A stretch of 64,000 nucleotides of DNA from an uncultured Eubacteriales bacterium (GTDB lineage: Bacteria > Bacillota > Clostridia > Oscillospirales > Oscillospiraceae): contig USGS01000003.1 of NCBI GenBank assembly GCA_900554275.1, positions 5,816 to 69,815 of the forward strand. The letters are read 5' to 3'. Of this stretch, positions 50,494-57,968 are shown piece after piece. Each line of letters starts with the position of its first letter. Position 1 is the stretch's first letter. The position numbers were made by a program, and so were the translations under genes. The notes under the pieces were generated by a model, which had not been told where the DNA came from, did no database searches, and saw only the letters and a list, made by a program, of their open reading frames with translations.

Positions 50494-52887
50494 ATGCCTG
50501 AAACTGTAACAAGAAATCTCCCCGTCCTGGCCCTGCGGGGCGTCACCGCCTTTCCCGGCCAGACGGTTTCCTTCGATGTGGAGCGCGAGATCTCCATCTA
50601 CGCGCTGGACAACGCCATGGAGTCGGACCGCCGCATCTTCGCCATCACCCAAAAGGAGCTGTCCACCTCCGAGCCCGGCGAGCGCGACCTCTACGCCGTC
50701 GGCACGGTCTGCCGCATCCTTCAGATCGTCAAGACCTCCGACACCACCGTCCGCGTGGTGGTGGAGGGTGAGAGCCGCGCCCGTCTGCTGCGCCTGTGGC
50801 AGACCCAGCCCTTCCTGCAGGGACAGGCGGAGCTGCTGCCGGAGCAGCCGGCCCGCAGCACCGCCCGCACCGAGGCGCTGCTGCGCCGCACCTACGTCCT
50901 CTTTGACGATTACCGTCAGCTGGCCAGCGGCCTCAGCGACGATTTTACCGCCGCCGTGCTGGACTGCCGGGACGCCGGTGAGCTGGCCGACCTCATCGCT
51001 CAGAACATCACCCTCCGCCACCAGGACCGCCAGCGCGTGCTGGAGGAGCTGCACCCGGAGAAGCGCCTGCGCCTTGTCAACGACATCCTGACCCACGAGG
51101 TGGACGTCCTGTCCCTGGAGTCGGAGATGGAGCAGAAGGTACGCCGCCGTGTGGCCCAGGTCCAGCGCGACATGATCCTTCGCGAGCAGGTCAAGGTCCT
51201 CCAGCACGAGCTGGGCGAGGATGGCGACGAGGAGCTGGAGGCCTACGCCGCTAAGATCGACGCCCTCCGCCTGCCGGAGGAGGTACATAATAAGCTGGTC
51301 CGCGAGCTGGAGCGGCTGGGTAAGCAGCCCTACTCCAGCGCCGAGTCCGCCGTTATCCGCAACTATCTGGATGTCTGCCTGGAGCTGCCGTGGAACAAGA
51401 CCACCCGCGACCGGGCGGATGTGGCCCAGGCCCGTAAAATTTTGGACAAGGACCACTACGGACTGGACAAGGTGAAGGAGCGCATTTTGGAGTTTATCGC
51501 CGTCCGCCAGCTGAACCCGGACGCCAAGGGCAAGATCCTCTGCCTTGTCGGCCCTCCCGGCGTGGGCAAGACCTCCGTGGCCCTGTCCGTGGCCCGTGCC
51601 ATGCACCGCAAGTGCGCCCGTCTGTCTTTGGGCGGCGTCCGTGACGAGGCCGACATCCGCGGCCACCGCAAAACGTACATCGGCGCGATGCCCGGCCGCA
51701 TCATCGAGGCCCTGACCCGCGCCGGCTCGATGAACCCGCTGCTGGTGCTGGATGAGATCGACAAGCTGGCCAGCGATATGCGGGGCGACCCGGCCTCCGC
51801 GCTGCTGGAGGTGCTGGACAGCGCCCAAAACAGCGCCTTCCGGGATCATTTCATCGAAGTCCCCGTGGATCTGAGCCGCGTCATGTTCATCACCACCGCC
51901 AACACCACCTCCACCATCCCCCGTCCGCTGCTGGACCGTATGGAGGTCATCGAGCTGGGCAGCTACACCGACGAGGAGAAGCTCCACATCGCCCGCGACC
52001 ATCTGCTGCCCCGCCAACGCAAGGAGAACGGCCTCCGCGCCAACCAGCTGAAGCTGGGGGACGATGCCCTCCGCGCCATCATCACCGACTACACCCGCGA
52101 GTCCGGCGTCCGCACGCTGGAGCGCCAGCTGGGCAAGCTGTGCCGCAAGTGCGCCATGCGGCTGGTGGAAACGGATGTAAAGGTGATTACCGTTACAAAA
52201 AATGATTTGACAGACTTGCTGGGAACGCCCCCCTATGCCGATGAGGCACTTGCCAAATATGACCAGATCGGCGTGGTCAATGGCCTTGCGTGGACGGAGG
52301 TGGGCGGCGAGCTGCTGGAGGTGGAGGCCGGCGTCATGGACGGCTCCGGCAAGCTGGAGCTCACCGGCAATTTGGGCGACGTGATGCAGGAGAGCTGCAA
52401 GGCCGCCTATACCTGCCTGCGCAGCCGTGCCGCCGAGCTGGGCATCCCCCGTGATTTCTATAAGACCAGGGATGTCCACGTCCACTTTCCCGAGGGCGCT
52501 GTGCCAAAGGACGGCCCATCCGCCGGCATCGCCATCGCCACCGCTATGCTCTCCGCCCTGACCGGCCGTGCCGTCCGCCACGACGTAGCCATGACCGGCG
52601 AGGTAACGCTGCGGGGCAGGGTGCTGCCCATCGGCGGCCTGCGGGAAAAGACCATGGCCGCCAAGCGCAGCGGCATCAAGACCGTCATCATCCCCAAGGG
52701 CAACGAGAAGGACCTGGCGGACATCGACCCCACCGTGCGGGAGGCGCTGCGCTTCATCCCCGCCGAGACGGTGGACGCCGTCTTTGCCCACGCGCTGGCC
52801 CTGCCGAAGAAGGCCGCCGCCGTGGAGCATCTCACATCCCTGACGCCCGCCCCGATGCAGGAGGTACGCCATGGCGATCAACTTTAA
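50494..52887 (+). CDS. lon: ATP-dependent protease La (Lon)
   Basis: A 797-residue LonA. The N-terminal substrate domain starts TRNLPVLALRGVTAFPGQTVSFDVERE. The AAA+ module has LVGPPGVGKTSVALSVARA (Walker A) and LLVLDEIDKL (Walker B). The protease domain has Ser676 in PKDGPSAGIAI and Lys719 in GLREKTMAA as the catalytic dyad. It degrades misfolded and regulatory proteins in the cytoplasm. AAAGGAG fixes the ATG at 50494. It overlaps the GTPase gene by 17 nt, the standard lon-engB pair of Bacillota. Confidence 0.96.
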   Translation: MPETVTRNLPVLALRGVTAFPGQTVSFDVEREISIYALDNAMESDRRIFAITQKELSTSEPGERDLYAVGTVCRILQIVKTSDTTVRVVVEGESRARLLRLWQTQPFLQGQAELLPEQPARSTARTEALLRRTYVLFDDYRQLASGLSDDFTAAVLDCRDAGELADLIAQNITLRHQDRQRVLEELHPEKRLRLVNDILTHEVDVLSLESEMEQKVRRRVAQVQRDMILREQVKVLQHELGEDGDEELEAYAAKIDALRLPEEVHNKLVRELERLGKQPYSSAESAVIRNYLDVCLELPWNKTTRDRADVAQARKILDKDHYGLDKVKERILEFIAVRQLNPDAKGKILCLVGPPGVGKTSVALSVARAMHRKCARLSLGGVRDEADIRGHRKTYIGAMPGRIIEALTRAGSMNPLLVLDEIDKLASDMRGDPASALLEVLDSAQNSAFRDHFIEVPVDLSRVMFITTANTTSTIPRPLLDRMEVIELGSYTDEEKLHIARDHLLPRQRKENGLRANQLKLGDDALRAIITDYTRESGVRTLERQLGKLCRKCAMRLVETDVKVITVTKNDLTDLLGTPPYADEALAKYDQIGVVNGLAWTEVGGELLEVEAGVMDGSGKLELTGNLGDVMQESCKAAYTCLRSRAAELGIPRDFYKTRDVHVHFPEGAVPKDGPSAGIAIATAMLSALTGRAVRHDVAMTGEVTLRGRVLPIGGLREKTMAAKRSGIKTVIIPKGNEKDLADIDPTVREALRFIPAETVDAVFAHALALPKKAAAVEHLTSLTPAPMQEVRHGDQL

Positions 52888-53467
52888 CAAAGCGGACTTC
52901 GTCCTCTCGGCTGTAAAGGCTTCCGCCTTTATCCGCGATGGAAGGCCACAGGTTACCTTCGCCGGCCGCAGCAACGTGGGAAAATCCTCCGTTATCAACC
53001 GCCTGCTGAACCGCAAGAACTTCGCCCGCGTGGGCGCCACCCCCGGCAAGACCAGTCAGATCAACTATTTCCTCATCGACGACAAAATTTACTTCACCGA
53101 TCTCCCCGGCTACGGCTATGCCAAGGTCTCCAAGGAGGAGCGCGACCGCTGGGGGCGGCTCATGGAGAGCTACTTTGCCGCCGATGGGCTCATCACCCTG
53201 GGCGTGCTCATCGTGGACGCCCGCCACAAGCCCACCGCCGACGATGTGACCATGTGCGACTGGTTCAAGGGCACGGGCTGCCCCGTCATCGTGGTGGCCA
53301 ACAAGCTGGACAAATTGAAAAAGAGCGAGATCGAGCCCAACCTGACCCTCATCCGCCAGACCCTGACCCTGCCGGAGGACGGACTGCTCATTCCGTTTTC
53401 CGCCGAAAAGGGGACGGGGAAGACGGAGCTGCTGGCCGCCATCACCGCCGCCTGTGAGAGCCGGTGA
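52871..53467 (+). CDS. engB: Ribosome biogenesis GTPase EngB (YsxC/YihA)
   Basis: A 198-residue GTPase. It begins INFNKADFVLSAVKA; G1 is FAGRSNVGKSSVINRLL, G2 ATPGKTSQINYFLI, G3 FTDLPGYGYAKVS, G4 VANKLDKL and G5 PFSAEKGTG. It helps assemble the 50S subunit and is essential in Bacillus. It is coupled to lon and followed by a terminator. Confidence 0.96.
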   Translation: MAINFNKADFVLSAVKASAFIRDGRPQVTFAGRSNVGKSSVINRLLNRKNFARVGATPGKTSQINYFLIDDKIYFTDLPGYGYAKVSKEERDRWGRLMESYFAADGLITLGVLIVDARHKPTADDVTMCDWFKGTGCPVIVVANKLDKLKKSEIEPNLTLIRQTLTLPEDGLLIPFSAEKGTGKTELLAAITAACESR

Positions 53468-53477
53468 ACTGTCAAAA

Positions 53478-53518
53478 AACGGAGGATGCCCGCGCCCCAC
53501 GGCGCAGCGTCCTCCGTT
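53478..53518 (+). terminator. Terminator of lon-engB
   Basis: ACGGAGGA (53479-53486) pairs with TCCTCCGT (53510-53517), with an inner GCGCC/GGCGC stem. T content after it is low (TCCATTTGTTCC), so efficiency is uncertain. Confidence 0.65.
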
Positions 53519-53699
53519 CCATTTGTTCCACGCTTTTCAACTTTTTTACTTGAAAAATGAAAGAATTTTTTCAAGTTTATTCAAGGTCTTATAAGGTATT
53601 TCCACCGTGTTTTTCTGCAAAAATGATAAAATTTTTTCAGGTATCCAAAAAACTTTTTTGCAAAATTGCAAAAAAAGGCTGTTAATTGTTCTAAACGTA
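53519..53699. promoter_or_regulatory. AT-rich control region upstream of pckA with palindromes
   Basis: This ~180-nt stretch is far more AT-rich than its surroundings and holds no gene. It contains ACTTGAAAAA-N8-TTTTTTCAAGT (about 53549-53577) and a symmetric palindrome TTTTTTGCAA-AA-TTGCAAAAAA (53654-53675), the latter ending about 28 nt before the pckA -10. The positions suit regulator binding, but no known box (CcpA cre, CcpN) is clearly matched. Confidence 0.55.
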
Positions 53700-53708
53700 T
53701 GGTATAAT
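53700..53708 (+). promoter_or_regulatory. Extended -10 promoter of pckA
   Basis: TG-G-TATAAT (TATAAT at 53703-53708); no good -35 at 16-18 nt, suggesting an activated or extended -10 promoter. Confidence 0.7.
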
Positions 53709-53773
53709 CACCCCGTAATAAACAACGCGCCGATGAATTTGACGCGGTGAATTTCAAACAGGAGGTCACGCAA

Positions 53774-55339
53774 ATGGAAACTTACGGACTGGAAAAGCTG
53801 GGCATTATCAATGCAAAAGCGGTATATCGCAACCTGACGCCGGCACAGCTCACCGAGCATGCGCTGCGCCGCGGCGAGGGTACGCTGTCCAACACCGGTG
53901 CGCTGGTGGTCAAGACTGGCAAATACACGGGGCGCAGCGCCAACGATAAGTTTATCGTGGACACCCCTGCTGTTCATGACGATATTGCCTGGGGCAAGGT
54001 GAACCGCCCCATCGAGAAGGCCAGGTTTGACGCCATCCGCGCCAAGGTCATCGCCTATCTGCAGGGCAAGGATGTGTTTATCTTCGACGGCTTTGCCGGC
54101 GCTGATCCCAAGTATACCAAGGCGTTCCGCATTGTCAACGAGTTGGCCAGCCAGAACCTGTTTATCCACCAGCTGCTGCGCCGCCCCACCGCCGAGCAGT
54201 TGAAGGACTTCCGCGAGGACTATACTATTATAGCTGCCCCCGGCTTCAAGTGCATCCCGGAGATCGACGGCACGCGCAGCGAAGCCGCCATCCTGGTGGA
54301 CTACGAGGCCCACGAGGTGGTCATCTGCGGCACGCAGTACGCCGGCGAGATCAAGAAGTCCGTGTTCTCCGTGATGAACTACGTGCTGCCCAAGCAGGGC
54401 GTGTTCCCCATGCACTGCTCCGCCAACATCGGCAAGGACGGCGACAGCGCCGTGTTCTTCGGCCTCAGCGGCACGGGCAAGACCACGCTGTCCGCCGACC
54501 CCAACCGCAAGCTCATCGGCGACGACGAGCACGGCTGGGCCGACGACTCCGTGTTCAACTTTGAGGGCGGCTGCTATGCAAAGTGTATCAACTTAAGTCC
54601 AGAGGGCGAGCCCGAGATCTACAACGCCATCAAGTTCGGTTCTTTGGTAGAGAACGTGGTCATGGACCCCGACACCCGCGAGTTCGACTTTGACGACGAC
54701 TCCCTGGCGGTCAACTCCCGCGTAGGCTATCCCGTGGAGTATATCCCCAATGCGGAGCTGTCCGGCATGAGCCCCAGCGTGCCCAAGACCGTCATCTTCC
54801 TGACGGCGGACGCCTATGGCGTGCTGCCTCCCATCAGCAAGCTGGATAAGAACCAGGCCATGTACTACTTCGTCTCCGGCTTCACCTCCAAGGTGGCCGG
54901 CACGGAGATCGGCGTCACGGAGCCTGTGCCTACGTTCTCCACATGCTTTGGCGAGCCGTTCCTGCCCCTCGACCCCTCCGTGTACGCCGCTATGTTGGCG
55001 GACAAGGTGGAGAAGTCCGGCGCAAAGGTCTATCTGGTCAACACCGGCTGGAACGGTACCGGCAAGCGCATGAAGCTGGGTTATACCCGCGCCATGGTCA
55101 CCGCCGCCCTGACCGGCGAGATCGAGAAGAGCGAGTTTGTCACCGATCCTACCTTCGGCGTGCAGGTGCCCACCGCCATCAAGGGCGTTCCCTCTGAGCT
55201 GCTGATCCCCGCCAACACCTGGGAGGACAAGGCCGCTTACGAGGCGAGCTGCAAGAAGCTGGCCGCCAGCTTTGTGGAGAACTTTAAGAAGTACACCCAC
55301 ATGAGCGACGAGGTCGTGGCTGCCGGTCCGAAGGCGTAA
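53774..55339 (+). CDS. pckA: Phosphoenolpyruvate carboxykinase (ATP)
   Basis: A 521-residue ATP-type PckA. Early residues NTGALVVKTGKYTGRSANDKFIV contact the substrate. The kinase-1a P-loop is FFGLSGTGKTTLSADP (about residues 234-249), the metal site GDDEHGWADDSVFNFEGGCYAK follows, and NTGWNGTGKRM lies near 430. It interconverts oxaloacetate and PEP. In anaerobic Clostridia it may run in the carboxylating direction to make oxaloacetate and ATP. RBS AGGAGGT fixes the ATG at 53774. It is monocistronic, with an elaborate AT-rich upstream region. Confidence 0.97.
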   Translation: METYGLEKLGIINAKAVYRNLTPAQLTEHALRRGEGTLSNTGALVVKTGKYTGRSANDKFIVDTPAVHDDIAWGKVNRPIEKARFDAIRAKVIAYLQGKDVFIFDGFAGADPKYTKAFRIVNELASQNLFIHQLLRRPTAEQLKDFREDYTIIAAPGFKCIPEIDGTRSEAAILVDYEAHEVVICGTQYAGEIKKSVFSVMNYVLPKQGVFPMHCSANIGKDGDSAVFFGLSGTGKTTLSADPNRKLIGDDEHGWADDSVFNFEGGCYAKCINLSPEGEPEIYNAIKFGSLVENVVMDPDTREFDFDDDSLAVNSRVGYPVEYIPNAELSGMSPSVPKTVIFLTADAYGVLPPISKLDKNQAMYYFVSGFTSKVAGTEIGVTEPVPTFSTCFGEPFLPLDPSVYAAMLADKVEKSGAKVYLVNTGWNGTGKRMKLGYTRAMVTAALTGEIEKSEFVTDPTFGVQVPTAIKGVPSELLIPANTWEDKAAYEASCKKLAASFVENFKKYTHMSDEVVAAGPKA

Positions 55340-55354
55340 CCATTCACAAAACAG

Positions 55355-55386
55355 CGCAGCGCCGGAATGCTCCGGCGCTGCGTTTT
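55355..55386 (+). terminator. Terminator of pckA
   Basis: CGCAGCGCCGG (55355-55365), AATGCT, CCGGCGCTGCG (55372-55382), TTTT. Confidence 0.88.
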
Positions 55387-55404
55387 CCTAAGGAGGATCA
55401 TACC

Positions 55405-55713
55405 ATGATAGAATTAAAGCTGCTGGTGGACGAGGTGGACTACGACAGCTTGGCGGAGACGCTGCTGCCGTTGGTGCAGGACAAGCTCCGCGACAGCGGC
55501 GGGATGCTGGGCGGTATGCTGTCCGGCAGCCCGGAGATGGCCGCGGCCATGGCGCGGCGGGCGCTGCGGGCCATGAGCCAGGAGAAAAAGGACGAGTTGC
55601 TGGTGCAGCTGGTGACGAAGAATCGGGGGACGCTGCTGCAAAAGGGCGGCGAGCTGGCGGAAAAGAACGGCATCAAGCTGCATCTGTACGACGTGTCGGC
55701 CCGGAAAATATAA
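55405..55713 (+). CDS. Hypothetical protein, small and helical
   Basis: A 102-residue protein of unknown family. The first ~30 residues alternate acidic and hydrophobic residues (IELKLLVDEVDYDSLAETLLPLVQDKL). A Gly/Met-rich turn (GGMLGGMLSGSPEMAAAMARRAL) follows, and the end (NGIKLHLYDVSARKI) looks like a beta strand. No signal peptide or membrane helix. AAGGAGG precedes the ATG only 18 nt after the pckA terminator. It may be transcribed by leak-through from pckA. The strong RBS and flanking terminators support it as real. Confidence 0.7.
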   Translation: MIELKLLVDEVDYDSLAETLLPLVQDKLRDSGGMLGGMLSGSPEMAAAMARRALRAMSQEKKDELLVQLVTKNRGTLLQKGGELAEKNGIKLHLYDVSARKI

Positions 55714-55714
55714 G

Positions 55715-55760
55715 AAAAAGCACAGGCGTAGTTGTAAACACCCCGCCTGTGCTTTTTTTT
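55715..55760 (+). terminator. Terminator of the small hypothetical gene
   Basis: AAAAAGCACAGGCG (55715-55728) pairs with CGCCTGTGCTTTTT (55744-55757); eight T in all. Confidence 0.9.
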
Positions 55761-55770
55761 CAAAAGTGTG

Positions 55771-55799
55771 TTGACAAGAAAACTTGGTACGGCTATAAT
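55771..55799 (+). promoter_or_regulatory. Promoter of the HTH/membrane-protein cassette
   Basis: TTGACA (55771-55776), 17 nt, TATAAT (55794-55799): perfect consensus. The first CAAGAAAACTTG operator overlaps the -35 and spacer; the second lies at about the transcription start. Confidence 0.88.
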
Positions 55800-55817
55800 G
55801 GTGACAAGAAAACTTGG
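55773..55817. repeat. Twin 15-bp operator repeats GACAAGAAAACTTGG
   Basis: Two identical copies (55773-55787 and 55803-55817), 30 bp centre to centre, i.e. about three helical turns. Each holds the dyad CAAG-AAAA-CTTG. They flank the -10 box. The downstream HTH gene in the same transcript is the probable ligand, giving autorepression. Confidence 0.8.
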
Positions 55818-55834
55818 CGGGAGGTTGATATGAT

Positions 55835-56164
55835 ATGAATAGAGAAGAGATCCTGCAGGCCAGCCGAAACGAAAACAAAAACAAGGATTTAGCCGAATTG
55901 GAGGTCGTATATCAGGCCGGCGTTCATGCGGCAAGAGTAGGGGCGTTGGTGTGCTGCATGGTTTCTGCGCTGTCCTCCGCGCTGGCTCATGCCATTCTTT
56001 ACAGCCCGTGGGTCATCTATTTCAGCATTTTTACGACACAATGGCTGGTTCGTTTTCTGAAAATAAGGCGCAGGAGCGATCTGGTATTGGCGATACTGTT
56101 TTTCAGCCTTGCTGTTTTGGCGTTTGTCGGGCTTGTTTATCGTCTTTTAGAGGTGAGCGCATGA
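55835..56164 (+). CDS. Membrane protein of DUF6442 type
   Basis: A 109-residue protein. The polar N-terminus NREEILQASRNENKNKDLAELEV is followed by three to four hydrophobic segments (about residues 35-52, 55-70 and 82-104). The N-terminal pattern matches what I recall of DUF6442 proteins, which usually sit next to a small HTH regulator; function unknown. It is the first gene of a three-gene transcript with a self-operator promoter and overlaps the HTH gene by 4 nt. Confidence 0.72.
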   Translation: MNREEILQASRNENKNKDLAELEVVYQAGVHAARVGALVCCMVSALSSALAHAILYSPWVIYFSIFTTQWLVRFLKIRRRSDLVLAILFFSLAVLAFVGLVYRLLEVSA

Positions 56165-56367
56165 ACGAACAGCTCAAGCTGAAAAACCGCTTGAAGGATG
56201 CACGCACAGAAGCCGGCTTTTCCCAGTCTCAGCTGGCGGAAATGGTGGGCGTCTCACGAAACACCATCAGCTCCATCGAGACGGGGCAATTCAACCCGAC
56301 TGCCAAATTGGCTCTTATCCTCTGTATCGCGTTGGACAAGAAATTTGAAGAATTGTTCTATTTTTAG
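56161..56367 (+). CDS. Small Xre-family HTH regulator
   Basis: A 68-residue Cro/CI-type DNA-binding protein that is almost all helix-turn-helix: LKNRLKDARTEAGFSQSQLAEMVGVSRNTISSIETGQFNPTAKLALILCIALDKKFEELFYF. This YozG/YgzD-like size class has no sensor domain. It likely binds the CAAG-AAAA-CTTG dyads upstream as a dimer and represses its own operon. It starts within the stop of the DUF6442-type gene (ATGA) and is followed after 9 nt by a membrane protein gene. Confidence 0.9.
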   Translation: MNEQLKLKNRLKDARTEAGFSQSQLAEMVGVSRNTISSIETGQFNPTAKLALILCIALDKKFEELFYF

Positions 56368-56376
56368 GAGGTCGTT

Positions 56377-56679
56377 ATGGACAACGTATTGCTTTTGATC
56401 TTGGGCGTATTCCTGTCGGTTCTCGGTGTCGTGAATATAAAGGGGAATATCAGTACCATACACTCCTACAACCGCAGGAAAGTGAAAGAGGAGGACATCC
56501 CCAAATACGGCAAGGCGGTGGGGCCGGGAACGGTCATTATGGGGGCGTCCCTGATCTTGGCGTACTTCGTCACATTCTGGAATGAGGCGGCAATAGATTA
56601 TATCATCCTTCCGGCGATAACTATTGGCTTGGCGTTTATTCTCTATGGGCAGATCAAGTACAATCACGGCATATTCTGA
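56377..56679 (+). CDS. Small three-helix membrane protein, unknown (DUF3784-like)
   Basis: A 100-residue protein with three transmembrane segments: residues 3-22 (NVLLLILGVFLSVLGVVNIK), 50-68 (GPGTVIMGASLILAYFVTF) and 75-92 (DYIILPAITIGLAFILYG). Between the first two is a basic/acidic cytosolic loop (HSYNRRKVKEEDIPKYGKAVG) that resembles DUF3784/SdpI-type loops. That likeness is weak and from memory. RBS TAGGAGG. Last gene of the HTH cassette. Confidence 0.72.
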   Translation: MDNVLLLILGVFLSVLGVVNIKGNISTIHSYNRRKVKEEDIPKYGKAVGPGTVIMGASLILAYFVTFWNEAAIDYIILPAITIGLAFILYGQIKYNHGIF

Positions 56680-56721
56680 CTGATAAATATCCCCCGGCCT
56701 TTGCCGGGGGATATTTATCAG
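56680..56721. terminator. Very strong shared terminator hairpin
   Basis: CTGATAAATATCCCCCGGC (56680-56698), CTTT loop, and its exact complement (56703-56721): 19-bp perfect stem between the HTH cassette and the convergent aldolase gene. A TATATTATTTTTT tract follows on the + side. Confidence 0.85.
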
Positions 56722-56728
56722 GTATATA

Positions 56729-57775
56729 TTATTTTTTCTGCAATGCCTGAACGGCGGCGCGGAGGGCGTCTACGTGCTCCTGGGTGGTGGCCCAGCTGGC
56801 GCAGAAGCGGACGCCGGAGTGGGTGGGATCGGTACGCTCCCAGTACTCGTAGCCGAAGTTTTTGCCGATCTCGGCCAACTCGTCGTCGGGCATGATGGGA
56901 TATTGCTGGTTGGTGGGGGAGTCGAACAGCAGGGGATAGCCGGCGGAGACAAAGATCTCACGGATCTGATAGGCCATGTCGATGGCGTGGCGGGAGATGG
57001 TGAGATACAGGTCGTCGGTGAACAGGGCGTCGAACTGGATGCCCAGCAGACGGCCCTTGGCCAGGCGGCCGCCGCGCTGCTTCATGATAAAGCGGAAGTC
57101 CTTTTTCAGCGCTTCATTCATAATGACCACGGCCTCACCGAACAGCGCGCCCACCTTCGTGCCGCCGATGTAGAACACGTCGCAAAGGCGGGCCAGCTCC
57201 GGCAGGGTGATGTCGCTGCCGTCGGCTACCAGGCCGTAGCCCAGCCGTGCACCATCGATAAACAGGGGCAGGCTGTACTGCTTACAGGTGTCGTACAGGG
57301 CGGTCAGCTCCGCCTTGGAGTACAGTGTGCCGCCCTCGGTGGGGTGAGAGATGTAGACCATGCCGGGCTGGACGATATGCTCGGTGGACTCGTCGTTTTT
57401 GTGCCATTCCACATAGTCTCGCACCTGCTGGGCTGTGATCTTGCCGTTGTTGGTGGGCAGGGTGATGACCTTGTGGCCGGTGGACTCAATGGCGCCGGCC
57501 TCGTGGCAGTTGATGTGGCCGCTGACGGCGGACAGCACACCCTGCCAGGGGCGGAGAATGGCGGCGATGACAGTGGTGTTGGTCTGGGTGCCGCCCACCA
57601 GGAAGTGGACATCCGCCTCGGGGGCCTGGCAGGCCAGCTTTATCTTCTCGCGGGCGGCTTCGCAGTACTCATCCTCGCCGTAGCCCACGGTCTGGACCAT
57701 ATTCGTCTCCATGAGCCGGGCCATGACAGCAGGGTGCGCGCCCTCCAAGTAATCACTGTTGAAATAGATCATCAT
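56729..57775 (-). CDS. Low-specificity L-threonine aldolase family protein
   Basis: A 348-residue PLP enzyme of the beta-eliminating lyase/threonine aldolase type. Motifs include MVQTVGYGEDEY near residue 27, LVGGTQTNTTVIAAIL, HINCHEAGAIE, LFIDGARLGYGL (Asp/Arg contacts) and the PLP lysine in FYIGGTKVGALFGEAV near residue 205. It splits threonine to glycine and acetaldehyde; the glycine could feed one-carbon metabolism encoded nearby. Two consecutive ATG codons (57775 and 57772) are both possible after AAGGAG. Single-gene unit. Confidence 0.92.
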   Translation of the reverse strand: MMIYFNSDYLEGAHPAVMARLMETNMVQTVGYGEDEYCEAAREKIKLACQAPEADVHFLVGGTQTNTTVIAAILRPWQGVLSAVSGHINCHEAGAIESTGHKVITLPTNNGKITAQQVRDYVEWHKNDESTEHIVQPGMVYISHPTEGGTLYSKAELTALYDTCKQYSLPLFIDGARLGYGLVADGSDITLPELARLCDVFYIGGTKVGALFGEAVVIMNEALKKDFRFIMKQRGGRLAKGRLLGIQFDALFTDDLYLTISRHAIDMAYQIREIFVSAGYPLLFDSPTNQQYPIMPDDELAEIGKNFGYEYWERTDPTHSGVRFCASWATTQEHVDALRAAVQALQKK

Positions 57776-57845
57776 ACTGCTCCTTTTCTTATGTGGTGGA
57801 ACGAAACGGGGCGTTCCGCCGTCCTATATAGCAGACGGCATTACC

Positions 57846-57874
57846 ATTCTAATACGGGCAGGGCGGAAAGTAAA
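57846..57874 (-). promoter_or_regulatory. Promoter of the threonine aldolase gene
   Basis: Minus strand TTTACT (57869-57874), 17 nt, TAGAAT (57846-57851). Confidence 0.6.
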
Positions 57875-57914
57875 GGGAAACTGTTACAAATTCATTACAG
57901 CTTGCCGATGCAGC

Positions 57915-57943
57915 TTGCAATAAACGAAAAAACCTGCTACAAT
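57915..57943 (+). promoter_or_regulatory. Promoter of the class B sortase gene
   Basis: TTGCAA (57915-57920), 17 nt, TACAAT (57938-57943). A direct repeat CAGCTTGC (57898-57905 and 57911-57918) runs into the -35. Confidence 0.75.
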
Positions 57944-57968
57944 ACGTGAGACAAGGAGGCTTGCATAC

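Noticed and set aside
50365..53049. An ~890-codon open frame on the minus strand opposite lon and engB
   Set aside because: Same reason; lon and engB on the + strand have complete motifs, and the antisense product has no domain or RBS.
55835..56679. The HTH cassette as a toxin-antitoxin system
   Set aside because: Both partner genes are multi-helix membrane proteins longer than type I toxins, and the HTH protein lacks an antitoxin tail; left as unknown function.
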